Assembly (NCBI GenBank): GCA_937902425.1
Contig: CALFNB010000265.1
Span: 1-42,590, forward strand
Source of the DNA: an uncultured Acetobacteraceae bacterium
GTDB lineage: Bacteria > Pseudomonadota > Alphaproteobacteria > Acetobacterales > Acetobacteraceae
Reading direction: 5' to 3'
Length of the DNA stretch: 42,590 bases
This document shows positions 34,241-42,202 of this stretch, in pieces. The first letter of the stretch is position 1; each line of letters begins with the position of its first letter. Under the pieces are notes generated by a model, which was not told where the DNA came from, made no database searches, and saw only the letters and a program-made list of their open reading frames with translations. Made by a program: the position numbers and the translations under genes.

Positions 34241-35548
34241 CTACTCCGCCGGCGCCACAGCCGCCACGCCGACCCGGCGCGGGATATTCAGGCTGACCAA
34301 TGCGATCACGGCGCTGACGCCGGAAAACGCCGCGAGCCCATACAACCCGCCCGCGTAACTGCCGGTCGTGTCCTTCAACCAGCCGACGATCGCCGGGCCC
34401 AGAGCGCCGCCGATATTGCCGAACGCGTTGATGAACGCGATCCCGCCCGCCGCCGCGGCGCCGGTCAGGATCATGGTCGGCATCGACCAGAACGGCCCCT
34501 TGGTGCCGTAAAACCCGGCGGTGGCGAGACACATGCCCGCCAGCGACCACCAGGTGCCCATCGTGGCGCCGGAGATCACCAGACCGACGGTCGCCATCGT
34601 GCAGGTCAGGCACAGCAGCCAGCGCCGGTCGCCCAACCGGTCCGACAGCCAGCCGAACGCCATCATCGACACCGCGCCACACACATAGGCGAGGCTCGTG
34701 GCATAGCCTATCCCCATGGTCGTCGTGTTGCCGAGCGACCTGATGATTTGCGGAGCGAACAGCAGCAGGCCGAGGCTCGCGGTCACGATGCCCAGGTAAT
34801 TGACTGACAGCAGCAGCACTTTGGCATTGGTGATACCGCGCAGGATGCTGAATTTGCCGCCGGATTCAACCGCGTGCCGCTCATGCGACAGGGTGTTGGT
34901 GAGCCAGGTGCGCTCCGGCCCGGTGAGCCATTTGGCTTTCTCGGGCCGGTCGTTCATCGCCATCAGCACGAAGCAGCCGATCAGGATGGTTGGCACTGCC
35001 TCCAGGAGGTAGATCCACTGCCAGCCTTTGATGCCCAACATGCCGTCCAGACCGAGGATCGCGGTGGAGATGGGCGCGCCGAGCGCCACCGAGACCGGCA
35101 ACGCGAGGGTGAACGAACCGATGATGCGGCCGCGATGCGCGTCGGGGAACCAGTATGTGAACAGCAGGATCATGCCGGGAAACAGGCCGGCCTCACCCGC
35201 GCCCAGAAGGAAGCGAACGGCGAGGAAGCTGGTCGGTCCCACCACGGCGGCGGTGGCGGCCGAGGCGAGTCCCCAGGTGATCATGATCCGCGCCAGCCAC
35301 AGCCGCGCGCCGACCTTGTCCATGATCAGGTTGCTCGGGACCTCGAACACGACATAGCCCAGGTAGAACGCGCTGGAACTGATGCCATAGGTCCAGGCAT
35401 CCAGGCCGATGTCCTTGTTCATCGTCAGCGCCGCGAAACTGACGTTGATGCGGTCGATGTAGCAGAGGAAATACATCACCACGGTCAGCGGCAATATCCG
35501 CAGATACACTTTCCGCATCGCCGCTTTCTCGATCGTACCGTCCGTCAT
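34241..35548 (-). CDS. MFS transporter, anion:cation symporter (phthalate permease) type
   Basis: A 435-residue carrier with twelve predicted membrane helices. The first helix region VVMYFLCYIDRINVSFAALTM and the loop GLDAWTYGISSSAFYLGYVVFEVPSNLIMDKVGARLWLARIMITWG carry the ACS-family pattern, followed by RFLLGAGEAGLFPGMILLFTYWFPDAHRGR. Such carriers import organic acids such as phthalate, glucarate or tartrate. GGAGGAG precedes the ATG. It stands alone, with no adjacent catabolic partner. Confidence 0.93.
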   Translation of the reverse strand: MTDGTIEKAAMRKVYLRILPLTVVMYFLCYIDRINVSFAALTMNKDIGLDAWTYGISSSAFYLGYVVFEVPSNLIMDKVGARLWLARIMITWGLASAATAAVVGPTSFLAVRFLLGAGEAGLFPGMILLFTYWFPDAHRGRIIGSFTLALPVSVALGAPISTAILGLDGMLGIKGWQWIYLLEAVPTILIGCFVLMAMNDRPEKAKWLTGPERTWLTNTLSHERHAVESGGKFSILRGITNAKVLLLSVNYLGIVTASLGLLLFAPQIIRSLGNTTTMGIGYATSLAYVCGAVSMMAFGWLSDRLGDRRWLLCLTCTMATVGLVISGATMGTWWSLAGMCLATAGFYGTKGPFWSMPTMILTGAAAAGGIAFINAFGNIGGALGPAIVGWLKDTTGSYAGGLYGLAAFSGVSAVIALVSLNIPRRVGVAAVAPAE

Positions 35549-35761
35549 AACTCCTCCGGGTTTTTTGTCAGGGATTGTGGCTGCCTGTCAGAATATGTAG
35601 CGGCAAAACGCGGGGATTGGCCAGAGCGCCGCGGTTCCGGTCCCGACGCGCGCGGGTGGCGGAAATTCGGTCGATGGCCGCGAAGACGTCGTTTCGGGCG
35701 CGGTACGCTGGCCGTGGGATGGACGCTGTCCGTGCTCCGCCACGGGCTGCCGCCGCCATGG

Positions 35762-35805
35762 TTGCGGTGCCGGCGCATGGATGATAGATAACGATCATGC
35801 TGATC
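35762..35805 (+). promoter_or_regulatory. Possible leaderless promoter and operator palindrome of the XRE-VapC module
   Basis: A TTGCGG (35762-35767) and TAGATA (35785-35790) are 17 bases apart; transcription would then begin at or next to the ATG at 35797. No ribosome-binding sequence precedes this ATG, in agreement with a leaderless message. GATCA-TGC-TGATC (35793-35805) is a perfect 5-bp inverted repeat covering the start codon and is a candidate site for autoregulation by the HTH antitoxin. The remaining part of the gap after the MFS start (35549-35761) shows nothing else. Confidence 0.35.
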
Positions 35806-36141
35806 ACCCCAGAACAAATCCGCGCCGCACGGGCACTGCTGCGGCTGGACCAGACCACGTTGGCTCATGAGGCTGGCATTTCCGTCATTACGCTACGGCG
35901 GTTGGAGGGTGATCGCGGCCTGGCAAAAGTCGCTCCCGCTACGGTGAACGAGGTGCGCCGGGCGCTGGAGAAAGCCGGAGCTGAATTCATCGATCGGGGA
36001 GTACGGCGAAGTGCTCCCGCGCCGGAGGCGATCCAGTCCATCAAAGACGAGGTCAACCGGATCGTGGCGCGAAGCGCCGCGCTGATGGCCAGGCATCCGC
36101 CGCTGACTGATGATGAGCTGTACGATGCGACGGGCCTTTGA
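35797..36141 (+). CDS. XRE-family HTH antitoxin with VapB-like tail
   Basis: A 114-residue protein. Residues about 5-63 form an XRE helix-turn-helix: QIRAARALLRLDQTTLAHEAGISVITLRRLE. The C-terminal tail (about 79-114) ends in LTDDELYDATGL, resembling the VapC-neutralising C-terminus of Rv0623-type VapB proteins (LYDEDGLP pattern, recalled). The combination would let one protein repress its promoter and bind the toxin. Its stop overlaps the TTG start of the PIN-domain toxin. Confidence 0.8.
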   Translation: MLITPEQIRAARALLRLDQTTLAHEAGISVITLRRLEGDRGLAKVAPATVNEVRRALEKAGAEFIDRGVRRSAPAPEAIQSIKDEVNRIVARSAALMARHPPLTDDELYDATGL

Positions 36142-36548
36142 CCGCTCTGGTCGTAGATACTTCGGCGATCGTCGCGATCTTGCGCGACGAACCGGAAAAG
36201 GACCGCTTCGTCGATATGATCCTCCGCGCGGATGCCCGTTTCATGTCGGCGGTCAGTATACAGGAAGCCGGAATGGTCGTGTTGGGCAGGCATGGCGACG
36301 AGGCCGCGTGGGAGCCGCTGGATGCGCTATTGGCCCGTTTGAATGTCGATGTCGTCGCGCATGACGCGGAGCTGGCGCGGATCGCTCGCGTCGCGTTCCT
36401 TCGCTTTGGTAAGGGCCGCCATCCCGCGGGCCTGAATTTTGGCGATTGCGCCGCGTACGCGCTGGCCAAATCCGGCGCACTGCCGTTGCTGTTCAAAGGT
36501 GGGGACTTTGCGAAAACCGACATTTCCGCGGCGGACACGGTCGCGTGA
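36138..36548 (+). CDS. vapC: VapC-type PIN-domain ribonuclease toxin
   Basis: A 136-residue PIN-domain protein. Acidic metal-binding residues are Asp7 (VVDTSAIVAIL), Glu43 (SIQEAGMV), Asp103 (NFGDCAAYALA) and Asp123 (KGGDFAKTD). The family cleaves RNA in the cytoplasm. LPLLFKGGDFAKTD is characteristic of the group I recall as Rv0624-like VapC. The start is a TTG overlapping the antitoxin stop (TTGA), which would keep toxin yield below antitoxin. It converges on the iron-dependent alcohol dehydrogenase. Confidence 0.88.
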   Translation: MTALVVDTSAIVAILRDEPEKDRFVDMILRADARFMSAVSIQEAGMVVLGRHGDEAAWEPLDALLARLNVDVVAHDAELARIARVAFLRFGKGRHPAGLNFGDCAAYALAKSGALPLLFKGGDFAKTDISAADTVA

Positions 36549-36575
36549 CTCGGCGATGCGATCAAACGTTCAACA

Positions 36576-37763
36576 TCAGATATTGACCGGCGCGCCAGTC
36601 CACACCGCCCGGTACAGCGCCACGATCTCACTCGCGTTCGGCACCCGCGGGTTGTTGTTCGGGCTGCCCGAAGCGAGCGCCTGCTCCGCCATCAGCGCCA
36701 TCTTGCCGTTCCAGTCAGCCTCTTTGATGCCGAACCCGGAGGGCGTCGGCACCGACAGGTCCTGGTTCAGCGTTTCCAGTCCGGTCACCAGCTTCCCCGC
36801 CGCGACCGCATCGCTGTCACCGGCGGCCGCGAAACCCGAACGGCGCGCGGCCTGCGCGTAGCGTGCCTCGGCGCCATGGATGGAGAACCGGGTGATCGCC
36901 GGCAGCAGCATGGCGTTCGACAAACCATGCGGCACATGGAAATGCGCGCCGATCGGCCGCGACATGCCATGCACCAGCGCGACCGAGCTGTTGGAGAACG
37001 CCAGTCCGGCCTGGGTCGCGCCGATCATCATCGCCTCACGGGCCGCGTGATTGTTCGGCTCGGCATAAGCGGTGCGGATGTTCTTGCCGATCAGGTCCAT
37101 CGCGGCCAGCGCCAATGCGTCGGAGAACGGGTTGGCCCGCTTTGAAACGAACGCCTCCAGCGCATGCGTGAAACTGTCCACGCCGGTATCCGCGGTGGTG
37201 CGCGGTGGCACGGTCAGGGTCAGTTCGTAATCGACGATCGCGGCCAGCGGCAGGCAGCCCAATCCATTGATGAGCATCTTCTCGCCGCGATCGTGGTCGG
37301 TGATGACGGTGAAGCGGGTGCACTCGCTGCCGGTGCCAGCCGTGGTGGGAATGGCGATGACCGGGACAGCGCCTCGATCGGCGGCCACCGGGACCTTGTA
37401 GTCGCGCATCTTGCCGCCGCCGGAGGCGAGGATCGCCATCGCCTTCGCGGTGTCGATGGGGGAGCCGCCGCCAAAGCCGATCAGGCAATCGTACGGGGCT
37501 TTGGCGAACGCCGCGACGCCGGCCTCGATCACCGTGTCATTGGGCTCGGGGACGGTGTCGCTGAACACGTCAGCCTCGATGCCCGCGGCGGCCAGCGGCG
37601 CGAGGCAGCGGTCGATAAGGCCCAGTTTGACCATGAACGGGTCGGACACGATCAGCGGACGGGAGAGGCCGAACTTGCCGAGTACCTCAGCGATTTGCTT
37701 CACCGCGCCGGCGGCGACGAGCAGCAGGCGAGGGGCGGCGATGTTGGCGTTCACGGTGGTCAT
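36576..37763 (-). CDS. Iron-containing alcohol dehydrogenase
   Basis: A 395-residue group III alcohol dehydrogenase. The NAD-binding motif is GGGSPIDTAKAMA, followed by PTTAGTGSECTRFTVI. Metal ligands are likely Asp in DTGVDSFTHALEAF and the His residues in LVHGMSRPIGAHFHVPHG. It interconverts an alcohol and an aldehyde with NAD(P). The ATG at 37763 gives the usual length; the frame is open to 38234. It lies between two toxin-antitoxin modules. Confidence 0.92.
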   Translation of the reverse strand: MTTVNANIAAPRLLLVAAGAVKQIAEVLGKFGLSRPLIVSDPFMVKLGLIDRCLAPLAAAGIEADVFSDTVPEPNDTVIEAGVAAFAKAPYDCLIGFGGGSPIDTAKAMAILASGGGKMRDYKVPVAADRGAVPVIAIPTTAGTGSECTRFTVITDHDRGEKMLINGLGCLPLAAIVDYELTLTVPPRTTADTGVDSFTHALEAFVSKRANPFSDALALAAMDLIGKNIRTAYAEPNNHAAREAMMIGATQAGLAFSNSSVALVHGMSRPIGAHFHVPHGLSNAMLLPAITRFSIHGAEARYAQAARRSGFAAAGDSDAVAAGKLVTGLETLNQDLSVPTPSGFGIKEADWNGKMALMAEQALASGSPNNNPRVPNASEIVALYRAVWTGAPVNI

Positions 37764-37860
37764 GGGCGTGCTCCGGGCTGGCGAGGGCGGTTGTGTCCGC
37801 TGGATCGGCCCGCCAGACATAGCGCCTGGCATGGCGGTTGTCAGGACGCGCGTGGCGGCA

Positions 37861-37890
37861 TTGATATGATCATCATTTGGTGCGATATGC
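37861..37890 (+). promoter_or_regulatory. Possible vapB promoter with ATGATCAT palindrome
   Basis: TTGATA (37861-37866) and a weak GATATG (37884-37889) are 17 bases apart. ATGATCAT (37866-37873) is a perfect palindrome inside the spacer and could be a VapB operator. The match to the -10 consensus is poor, so this is tentative. Confidence 0.3.
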
Positions 37891-37919
37891 GATGCCTGAT
37901 GCATGAGGAAGTCAATCCG

Positions 37920-38117
37920 ATGCGCACGACTGTCACACTGGACGACGACCTGATGGCCAAGGCCCGATCTTACACCGGACTGAAGGAGACTTCCGCGGTG
38001 CTCCGCGCGGCGTTGACCGCGCTGGTGGAACGCGAGGCCGCGCGACGGCTTGCCCGCCTGGGTGGCAGCGAACCGAACATAAAGGCGGTACGTCGGCGGC
38101 GGACCGAGCCGGCGTGA
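37920..38117 (+). CDS. vapB: VapB-type antitoxin
   Basis: A 65-residue antitoxin. RTTVTLDDDLMAKARSYTG at the start is the ribbon-helix-helix pattern of the VapB family, followed by LKETSAVLRAALTALVEREAARRLARLGG. The ATG at 37920 has AGGAAG upstream; the frame is open further upstream. Its stop overlaps the GTG start of vapC (GTGA). It binds and neutralises VapC and represses its own operon. Confidence 0.88.
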   Translation: MRTTVTLDDDLMAKARSYTGLKETSAVLRAALTALVEREAARRLARLGGSEPNIKAVRRRRTEPA

Positions 38118-38485
38118 TCCTCGTCGATACGTCCGTCTGGGTCGATCATTTGCGACACGGCGACGAGAGGCTGACGGGGTTGCTCGAACGTGAACTGGTG
38201 CTCGTCCATCCCCATGTGATTGGCGAACTCTCATTGGGATCGTTACGCCAGCATGACGCCATGATATCCGGTCTGATGGATCTGCCGCTGTCCAACGTGG
38301 CCAGTGACGACGAAGTGCTTCGCTTCATCGCACAGCAGACGCTGTACGGGACCGGAATCGGCTATGTCGATGCGCATCTGCTGGCAGCGACCCGCCTGAC
38401 GCCAGGAGCTACGATCTGGACGCGGGACAAACGTTTGCTGGCGGCGGCGGAAAAGCTTTCGTTGGCGGCACGCTTATTTCATTGA
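38114..38485 (+). CDS. vapC: VapC-type PIN-domain ribonuclease toxin
   Basis: A 123-residue PIN-domain protein. Acidic residues are Asp5 (ILVDTSVWVDHL), Glu38 (VIGELSLGS), Asp86 (IGYVDAHLLAA) and Asp105 (TRDKRLLAAA). The family cleaves RNA. The pair with an RHH-type VapB is the standard arrangement, unlike the XRE-VapC pair 1.5 kb upstream. The start is a GTG overlapping the vapB stop. Confidence 0.92.
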   Translation: MILVDTSVWVDHLRHGDERLTGLLERELVLVHPHVIGELSLGSLRQHDAMISGLMDLPLSNVASDDEVLRFIAQQTLYGTGIGYVDAHLLAATRLTPGATIWTRDKRLLAAAEKLSLAARLFH

Positions 38486-38505
38486 CTGATACGCCATGAG
38501 CGCGG

Positions 38506-38967
38506 CTACCCGACAATGATCGCATTGCGTAACTGAAGCGGAGACGCCACACGCCGCAACGGTTCCCAGCTGCCGCCGATGCCCTTGATCAAAACCGTTC
38601 CAAAATCGAAGATGCGGCCCATAACGCCCTGGGCCACATCAACCGTCTCAACCTTGGTGATGTTGATCTCCTCGGTGCGGCGGGCAATCCAGCCCACTTT
38701 GTGGATGATCCGTTTGTCGGTCACCACGATTTCCGTGGATGTGCGGACGAACCACGCACCGAGAAAAGATACGATCGCCAGAACCGCGAGAACTCCCGCG
38801 CCCGCCAGCACGATCCATCGCTGATTATCAGGCAGGCTCAGCGAAAAGAAAGCAACGATGATGGTCAATACGCCCAATGCGATCGCGTTGCGGTAAATGG
38901 TCCAGTGCAACTTGCCAACGTACTTTACCTGTTCATCGGGTTGCAGAACCTTCGTATAGTAAGCCAT
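38506..38967 (-). CDS. PH-domain (bPH2/YdbT-type) membrane protein
   Basis: A 153-residue protein. After YYTKVLQPDEQVKYVGKLHW there are two membrane helices (about residues 23-46 and 55-75), then a bacterial PH domain: TEIVVTDKRIIHKVGWIARRTEEINITKVETVDV. The function is unknown; homologues are small membrane proteins. The ATG at 38967 fits the family start; the frame is open to 39069. The 154 bases upstream hold nothing clear. Confidence 0.85.
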   Translation of the reverse strand: MAYYTKVLQPDEQVKYVGKLHWTIYRNAIALGVLTIIVAFFSLSLPDNQRWIVLAGAGVLAVLAIVSFLGAWFVRTSTEIVVTDKRIIHKVGWIARRTEEINITKVETVDVAQGVMGRIFDFGTVLIKGIGGSWEPLRRVASPLQLRNAIIVG

Positions 38968-39121
38968 CGCATGCACCCTGGGCGTTGGAGCGTACCGCCT
39001 GGCCGGGACAAGCCGGCGGCGTGCCTTCATGATCTGGTCCGGATTGCCGGGAAACGACGCCAAATACAAACTGGTTCCGGAAGTTTAGCTCCGCGGCACG
39101 GTTCGCCACAACCCGCGGCCG

Positions 39122-39583
39122 CTACAAGCCGACGAACGTCTCGAATGCGTTCAGCATCAAGATCCAGCGGCTGATGTTGGCGTCCAATGCCTCGGTCGTC
39201 ATGCCATGGCTGGTTTCGACATCCATCGCGACCCAGGAAATGCCATTTCTGTCCTGAAAGGCCCGGCCGAAGCGTCGCTCCCGGTTCCAGGCCGCGATCG
39301 TGGCGGGGGTCACTCCCTTGCGCCGGTTGGGTGCGGTGAACCGGAGCGACGCGCAGCGAAGCACCGTGCCGCATTGGAAGAAATGCACCGTGAACAGAAC
39401 TTTCCCGGTGGAACTTCGGATCGATGGATCACCCGCCCGATCGCCGACGATGTCCGCCGGGTACCCAGCGGTTTTCAGCGCGTGCGCCACCTCCACCGCG
39501 GTCACCCCTCCATCGGGGATTCCGTCTCCCCGCGCCGCGAGAGACGAAGCAAGCATCAGGATCAGGACATAAACCCAGCGCAT
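39122..39583 (-). CDS. YbjN-like exported protein
   Basis: A 153-residue protein with a signal peptide (RWVYVLILMLASSLAARG, about 1-20) and a YbjN-type domain: VTAVEVAHALKTAGYPADIVGD, FTVHFFQCGTVLRCASLRF and a C-terminal amphipathic part ending in LDANISRWILMLNAFETFVGL. The family is sometimes called a sensory or type III-chaperone-like fold. Function is unknown. GGAGGCC precedes the ATG. Confidence 0.75.
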   Translation of the reverse strand: MRWVYVLILMLASSLAARGDGIPDGGVTAVEVAHALKTAGYPADIVGDRAGDPSIRSSTGKVLFTVHFFQCGTVLRCASLRFTAPNRRKGVTPATIAAWNRERRFGRAFQDRNGISWVAMDVETSHGMTTEALDANISRWILMLNAFETFVGL

Positions 39584-39622
39584 CCGCGGCCTCCGGTTGG
39601 GCGGACATGTGCCGGACCAAGG

Positions 39623-39726
39623 GGTGCTCTGGCAAGCGGGCGGGCCGGGCGGTGGCCGACGCGACCAGGTTCATCGCGCCGTGCGCGTCAGGTGCTCTGG
39701 CAAGCGCCCGGGCCGGACGGTGGCCG
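39623..39726. repeat. Pair of 36-bp direct repeats
   Basis: GGTGCTCTGGCAAGCG starts both copies, at 39623-39658 and 39691-39726. They match at 33 of 36 positions (differences at positions 17, 18 and 27) and are 68 bases apart, start to start. They lie between the YbjN-like gene start and the stop of the ABC ATPase. Function is unknown. Confidence 0.8.
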
Positions 39727-39749
39727 TGCCGTTCGTTATTCGACCCCCT

Positions 39750-40823
39750 TTATCCAATCGGGGCGGCGTCGCGGCGGCGAGCGTAGAGCGCCATGCGCAG
39801 CGCCGCCGCCGGCGCCACGTGATCCACGCCGATGCCGTCCGCCCGGGGCAGTTCGGCCGCGCGATGGCAGGCCACCAGATGATCCGCCGCCCATTCGGTT
39901 GGCTCCGGCGGCTCGGTCCGGCAACGCTCGATCACGAACGGGCAACGCGTGTGAAACCGGCAGCCCGAGGGCGGGTCCATAGGACTTGGCACATCGCCGC
40001 CCGCGACCTCCCGCAGACGATCGCGATGCGGGTCGGGCCGAGGAATCGCGGCAAGTAACGTTCGCGTATAGGGGTGGCGCGGATCGCTGAACAACGCGTG
40101 TTTCGGCCCGATCTCCACAATCTGGCCAAGATACATCACCGCCACCCGGTCGGCGACGTGTTTCACCACCGCCAGATCGTGCGCGATGAACAGATAGGAC
40201 AGGCCCAACCGGCGTTGCAGGTCACGCAGCAGGTTGACCACCTGTGCCTGAATCGACACATCCAGCGCGGAGACCGGCTCATCGCAAACGATCAGCGCCG
40301 GTTCCACCGCCAGCGCCCGCGCGATGCCGATCCGCTGGCGCTGCCCGCCGGAGAACTCGTGCGGATAGCGCCGCGCGTGGTACGCGGCCAGACCGACCAC
40401 GCCTAGCAGTTCCTCGACCCTGGCCTGACGCAAGGCGGGGTCGCCGAGATGGTGAACGATCAACGGCTCCTCGAGGATCTGCCCGACGGTCATGCGCGGA
40501 TTGAGCGAGGCGAACGGATCCTGGAACACGATCTGCATGCGCCGCCGCAGCGCGCGCAGCGGCTCACCGTGCATGTCCTGGATGTAGTTTCCCTCGAAGC
40601 GGATCGTGCCGGTGGTGGGTTCCAGCAGCCGCAGCACGAGCCGCGCGGTGGTGGATTTGCCGCAGCCGGACTCGCCGACCAGGGCCATCGTCTCGCCGCG
40701 GTTCAGCGCGAACGAGATGCCGTCGACGGCGCGGACAGTGCCGGTGGAGCGGCCGAACAAAATGCCGCGCCGGACCCCGAAGTGGCGGGAGAGGTTTTCG
40801 ACGGCGAGAATCTCGTCGGTCAT
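39750..40823 (-). CDS. Peptide/nickel-type ABC transporter ATPase (DppF/OppF)
   Basis: A 357-residue ATPase. Walker A is GESGCGKST (50-58), the signature is FSGGQRQR (157-164), Walker B is LIVCDEP (177-183), and the C-terminal oligopeptide region has [16 protein letters not shown] and a Cys-containing tail ([20 protein letters not shown]), which may bind an iron-sulfur cluster as in DppD/DppF proteins. It energises peptide uptake. No DppD, permease or binding protein lies next to it; a family 5 binding protein is at 11418. The start has no strong ribosome site. The 154 bases upstream hold a short GGGGCGAAACCCC hairpin near 40929. Confidence 0.92.
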   Translation of the reverse strand: MTDEILAVENLSRHFGVRRGILFGRSTGTVRAVDGISFALNRGETMALVGESGCGKSTTARLVLRLLEPTTGTIRFEGNYIQDMHGEPLRALRRRMQIVFQDPFASLNPRMTVGQILEEPLIVHHLGDPALRQARVEELLGVVGLAAYHARRYPHEFSGGQRQRIGIARALAVEPALIVCDEPVSALDVSIQAQVVNLLRDLQRRLGLSYLFIAHDLAVVKHVADRVAVMYLGQIVEIGPKHALFSDPRHPYTRTLLAAIPRPDPHRDRLREVAGGDVPSPMDPPSGCRFHTRCPFVIERCRTEPPEPTEWAADHLVACHRAAELPRADGIGVDHVAPAAALRMALYARRRDAAPIG

Positions 40824-40977
40824 CGGGGGCGTGGGGTCATGCGGCCGGGAGCTTCAGGGTTCGGCATCGTCCGTCAAGCCTGGGCCGTTTCGGCGCCGCT
40901 GCTGGGGTTGGCTTGAGGACATACTCAGGGGCGAAACCCCGACGCTTCTTCAAGTGCCACTGACAGCCGCCCCGACA

Positions 40978-41988
40978 TCACTCCCTCAACCCAAACTCCG
41001 CCGCCAGCAACTCATACGACCGCCGCCGTGCCTCCGGATCATGCACCGTCGTCAGCACCGCGATTTCCTCCACCTGATACGCCTCGGCCAGCGCCCGCAG
41101 CTTCGCGCCAACCACATCCGGCGTCCCGTAAATCGAGCGCGCGCGCGTCCGTTCAATTCGCGCCCGGTCGCTGTCGGACAGCACGTATGCGGCGGCCTCC
41201 TCGGGTGAGGGCAGCGCCGCGTACACCCCCTTATCCCGGTTCAACCGCGAAATCTCTCGCGAACTGAACAGCCGCGCGGCCTCCGCTTCGGTTTCCGCCG
41301 TGACAGCCCAGACACAGATCGCACCATGCGGCGAGGGGTGCGCGACGGAGGGACGATAGCCTTCGCGGTAAAGCCCGAACGCCTGCTCCAGCCCGCGCCC
41401 CTCCGTAATGAAATGCGCGAAGCAGAACGGCAGCCCGAAATACGCCGCCACCTGGGCTCCATAATCCGAGCTGCCCAATATCCAGATTTCCGGACGAGTG
41501 GCCGCCATCGGTTGGGCGCGGATATCGCGAAACGGATGCCCTTCGACCAGCTTTTCCCCGGCCGTCCAGCCGATCAGGTCGCGCACCGCCGCGGGGAACT
41601 CGTCCGCCGCGGTATCGGCGCGCGGATTGAGCGCGTAGGCTGTTCGCCCGTCCGATCCGGGCGCGCGGCCAAGCCCCAGGTCGATCCGCCCAGGAGCGAT
41701 GGCGTCGAGCACGCGGAACTGCTCGGCGACTTTGAGGGAGGAGTAATGCGGCAGCATCACCCCCGCCGAGCCCACGCGGATGCGGCGCGTCGTCGCGGCG
41801 ATGGCGCTGATCAGGATCTCCGGCGCGGTGCCCGCCTGGCTGTCCGAGTTGTGATGTTCGGCGCACCAGTAGCGCGCGTAACCGAGGCTCTCGCAGAATT
41901 GCGCCAGCCGGATGCTTTCCCGGATCGAGGCATCGGGTGATCGACCGGTCACGATGGTGGACTGATCGAGGACGGAAAGGCTCAGCAC
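40978..41988 (-). CDS. Luciferase-like (LLM class) flavin-dependent oxidoreductase, MsnO8-type
   Basis: A 336-residue TIM-barrel protein: [65 protein letters not shown] and [20 protein letters not shown]. The SVLDQS and AEHH patterns recall the MsnO8 family, usually FMN-dependent. The GTG at 41988 is preferred because AGGAG lies six bases before it and it gives the family N-terminus; an ATG at 42018 is in frame. The function is unknown. Confidence 0.9.
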   Translation of the reverse strand: MLSLSVLDQSTIVTGRSPDASIRESIRLAQFCESLGYARYWCAEHHNSDSQAGTAPEILISAIAATTRRIRVGSAGVMLPHYSSLKVAEQFRVLDAIAPGRIDLGLGRAPGSDGRTAYALNPRADTAADEFPAAVRDLIGWTAGEKLVEGHPFRDIRAQPMAATRPEIWILGSSDYGAQVAAYFGLPFCFAHFITEGRGLEQAFGLYREGYRPSVAHPSPHGAICVWAVTAETEAEAARLFSSREISRLNRDKGVYAALPSPEEAAAYVLSDSDRARIERTRARSIYGTPDVVGAKLRALAEAYQVEEIAVLTTVHDPEARRRSYELLAAEFGLRE

Positions 41989-42101
41989 GGCGTGCTCCTG
42001 GCGGTCGGGACGGCGCATGATGACGGCGCCAAAGTTGCGCGCAAGGGTCGTCGCGGACCGGCCATGACGATCAGCGGAAATTTCGAGACCACAAGCATAT
42101 T

Positions 42102-42131
42102 TTGTTTCTCGCGGCTCGGAAATGATATAGT
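42102..42131 (+). promoter_or_regulatory. Likely sigma-70-type promoter
   Basis: TTGTTT (42102-42107) and TATAGT (42126-42131) are 18 bases apart and lie in an AT-rich patch that stands out from the surroundings. Transcription would start near 42138, about 65 bases before the ATG at 42203. The -10 box matches 5 of 6 consensus bases. Confidence 0.5.
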
Positions 42132-42202
42132 TTCGTGTCAGGCGCCCGCAAGACCTGGGACGTTAAGGTGCCGAATGGAAACGGATCATCAGGAGGCACG
42201 CA

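Noticed and set aside
36576-38234. N-terminally extended alcohol dehydrogenase of 552 residues
   Set aside because: The first 157 residues have shadow-like composition and overlap vapB; the ATG at 37763 gives the family start.
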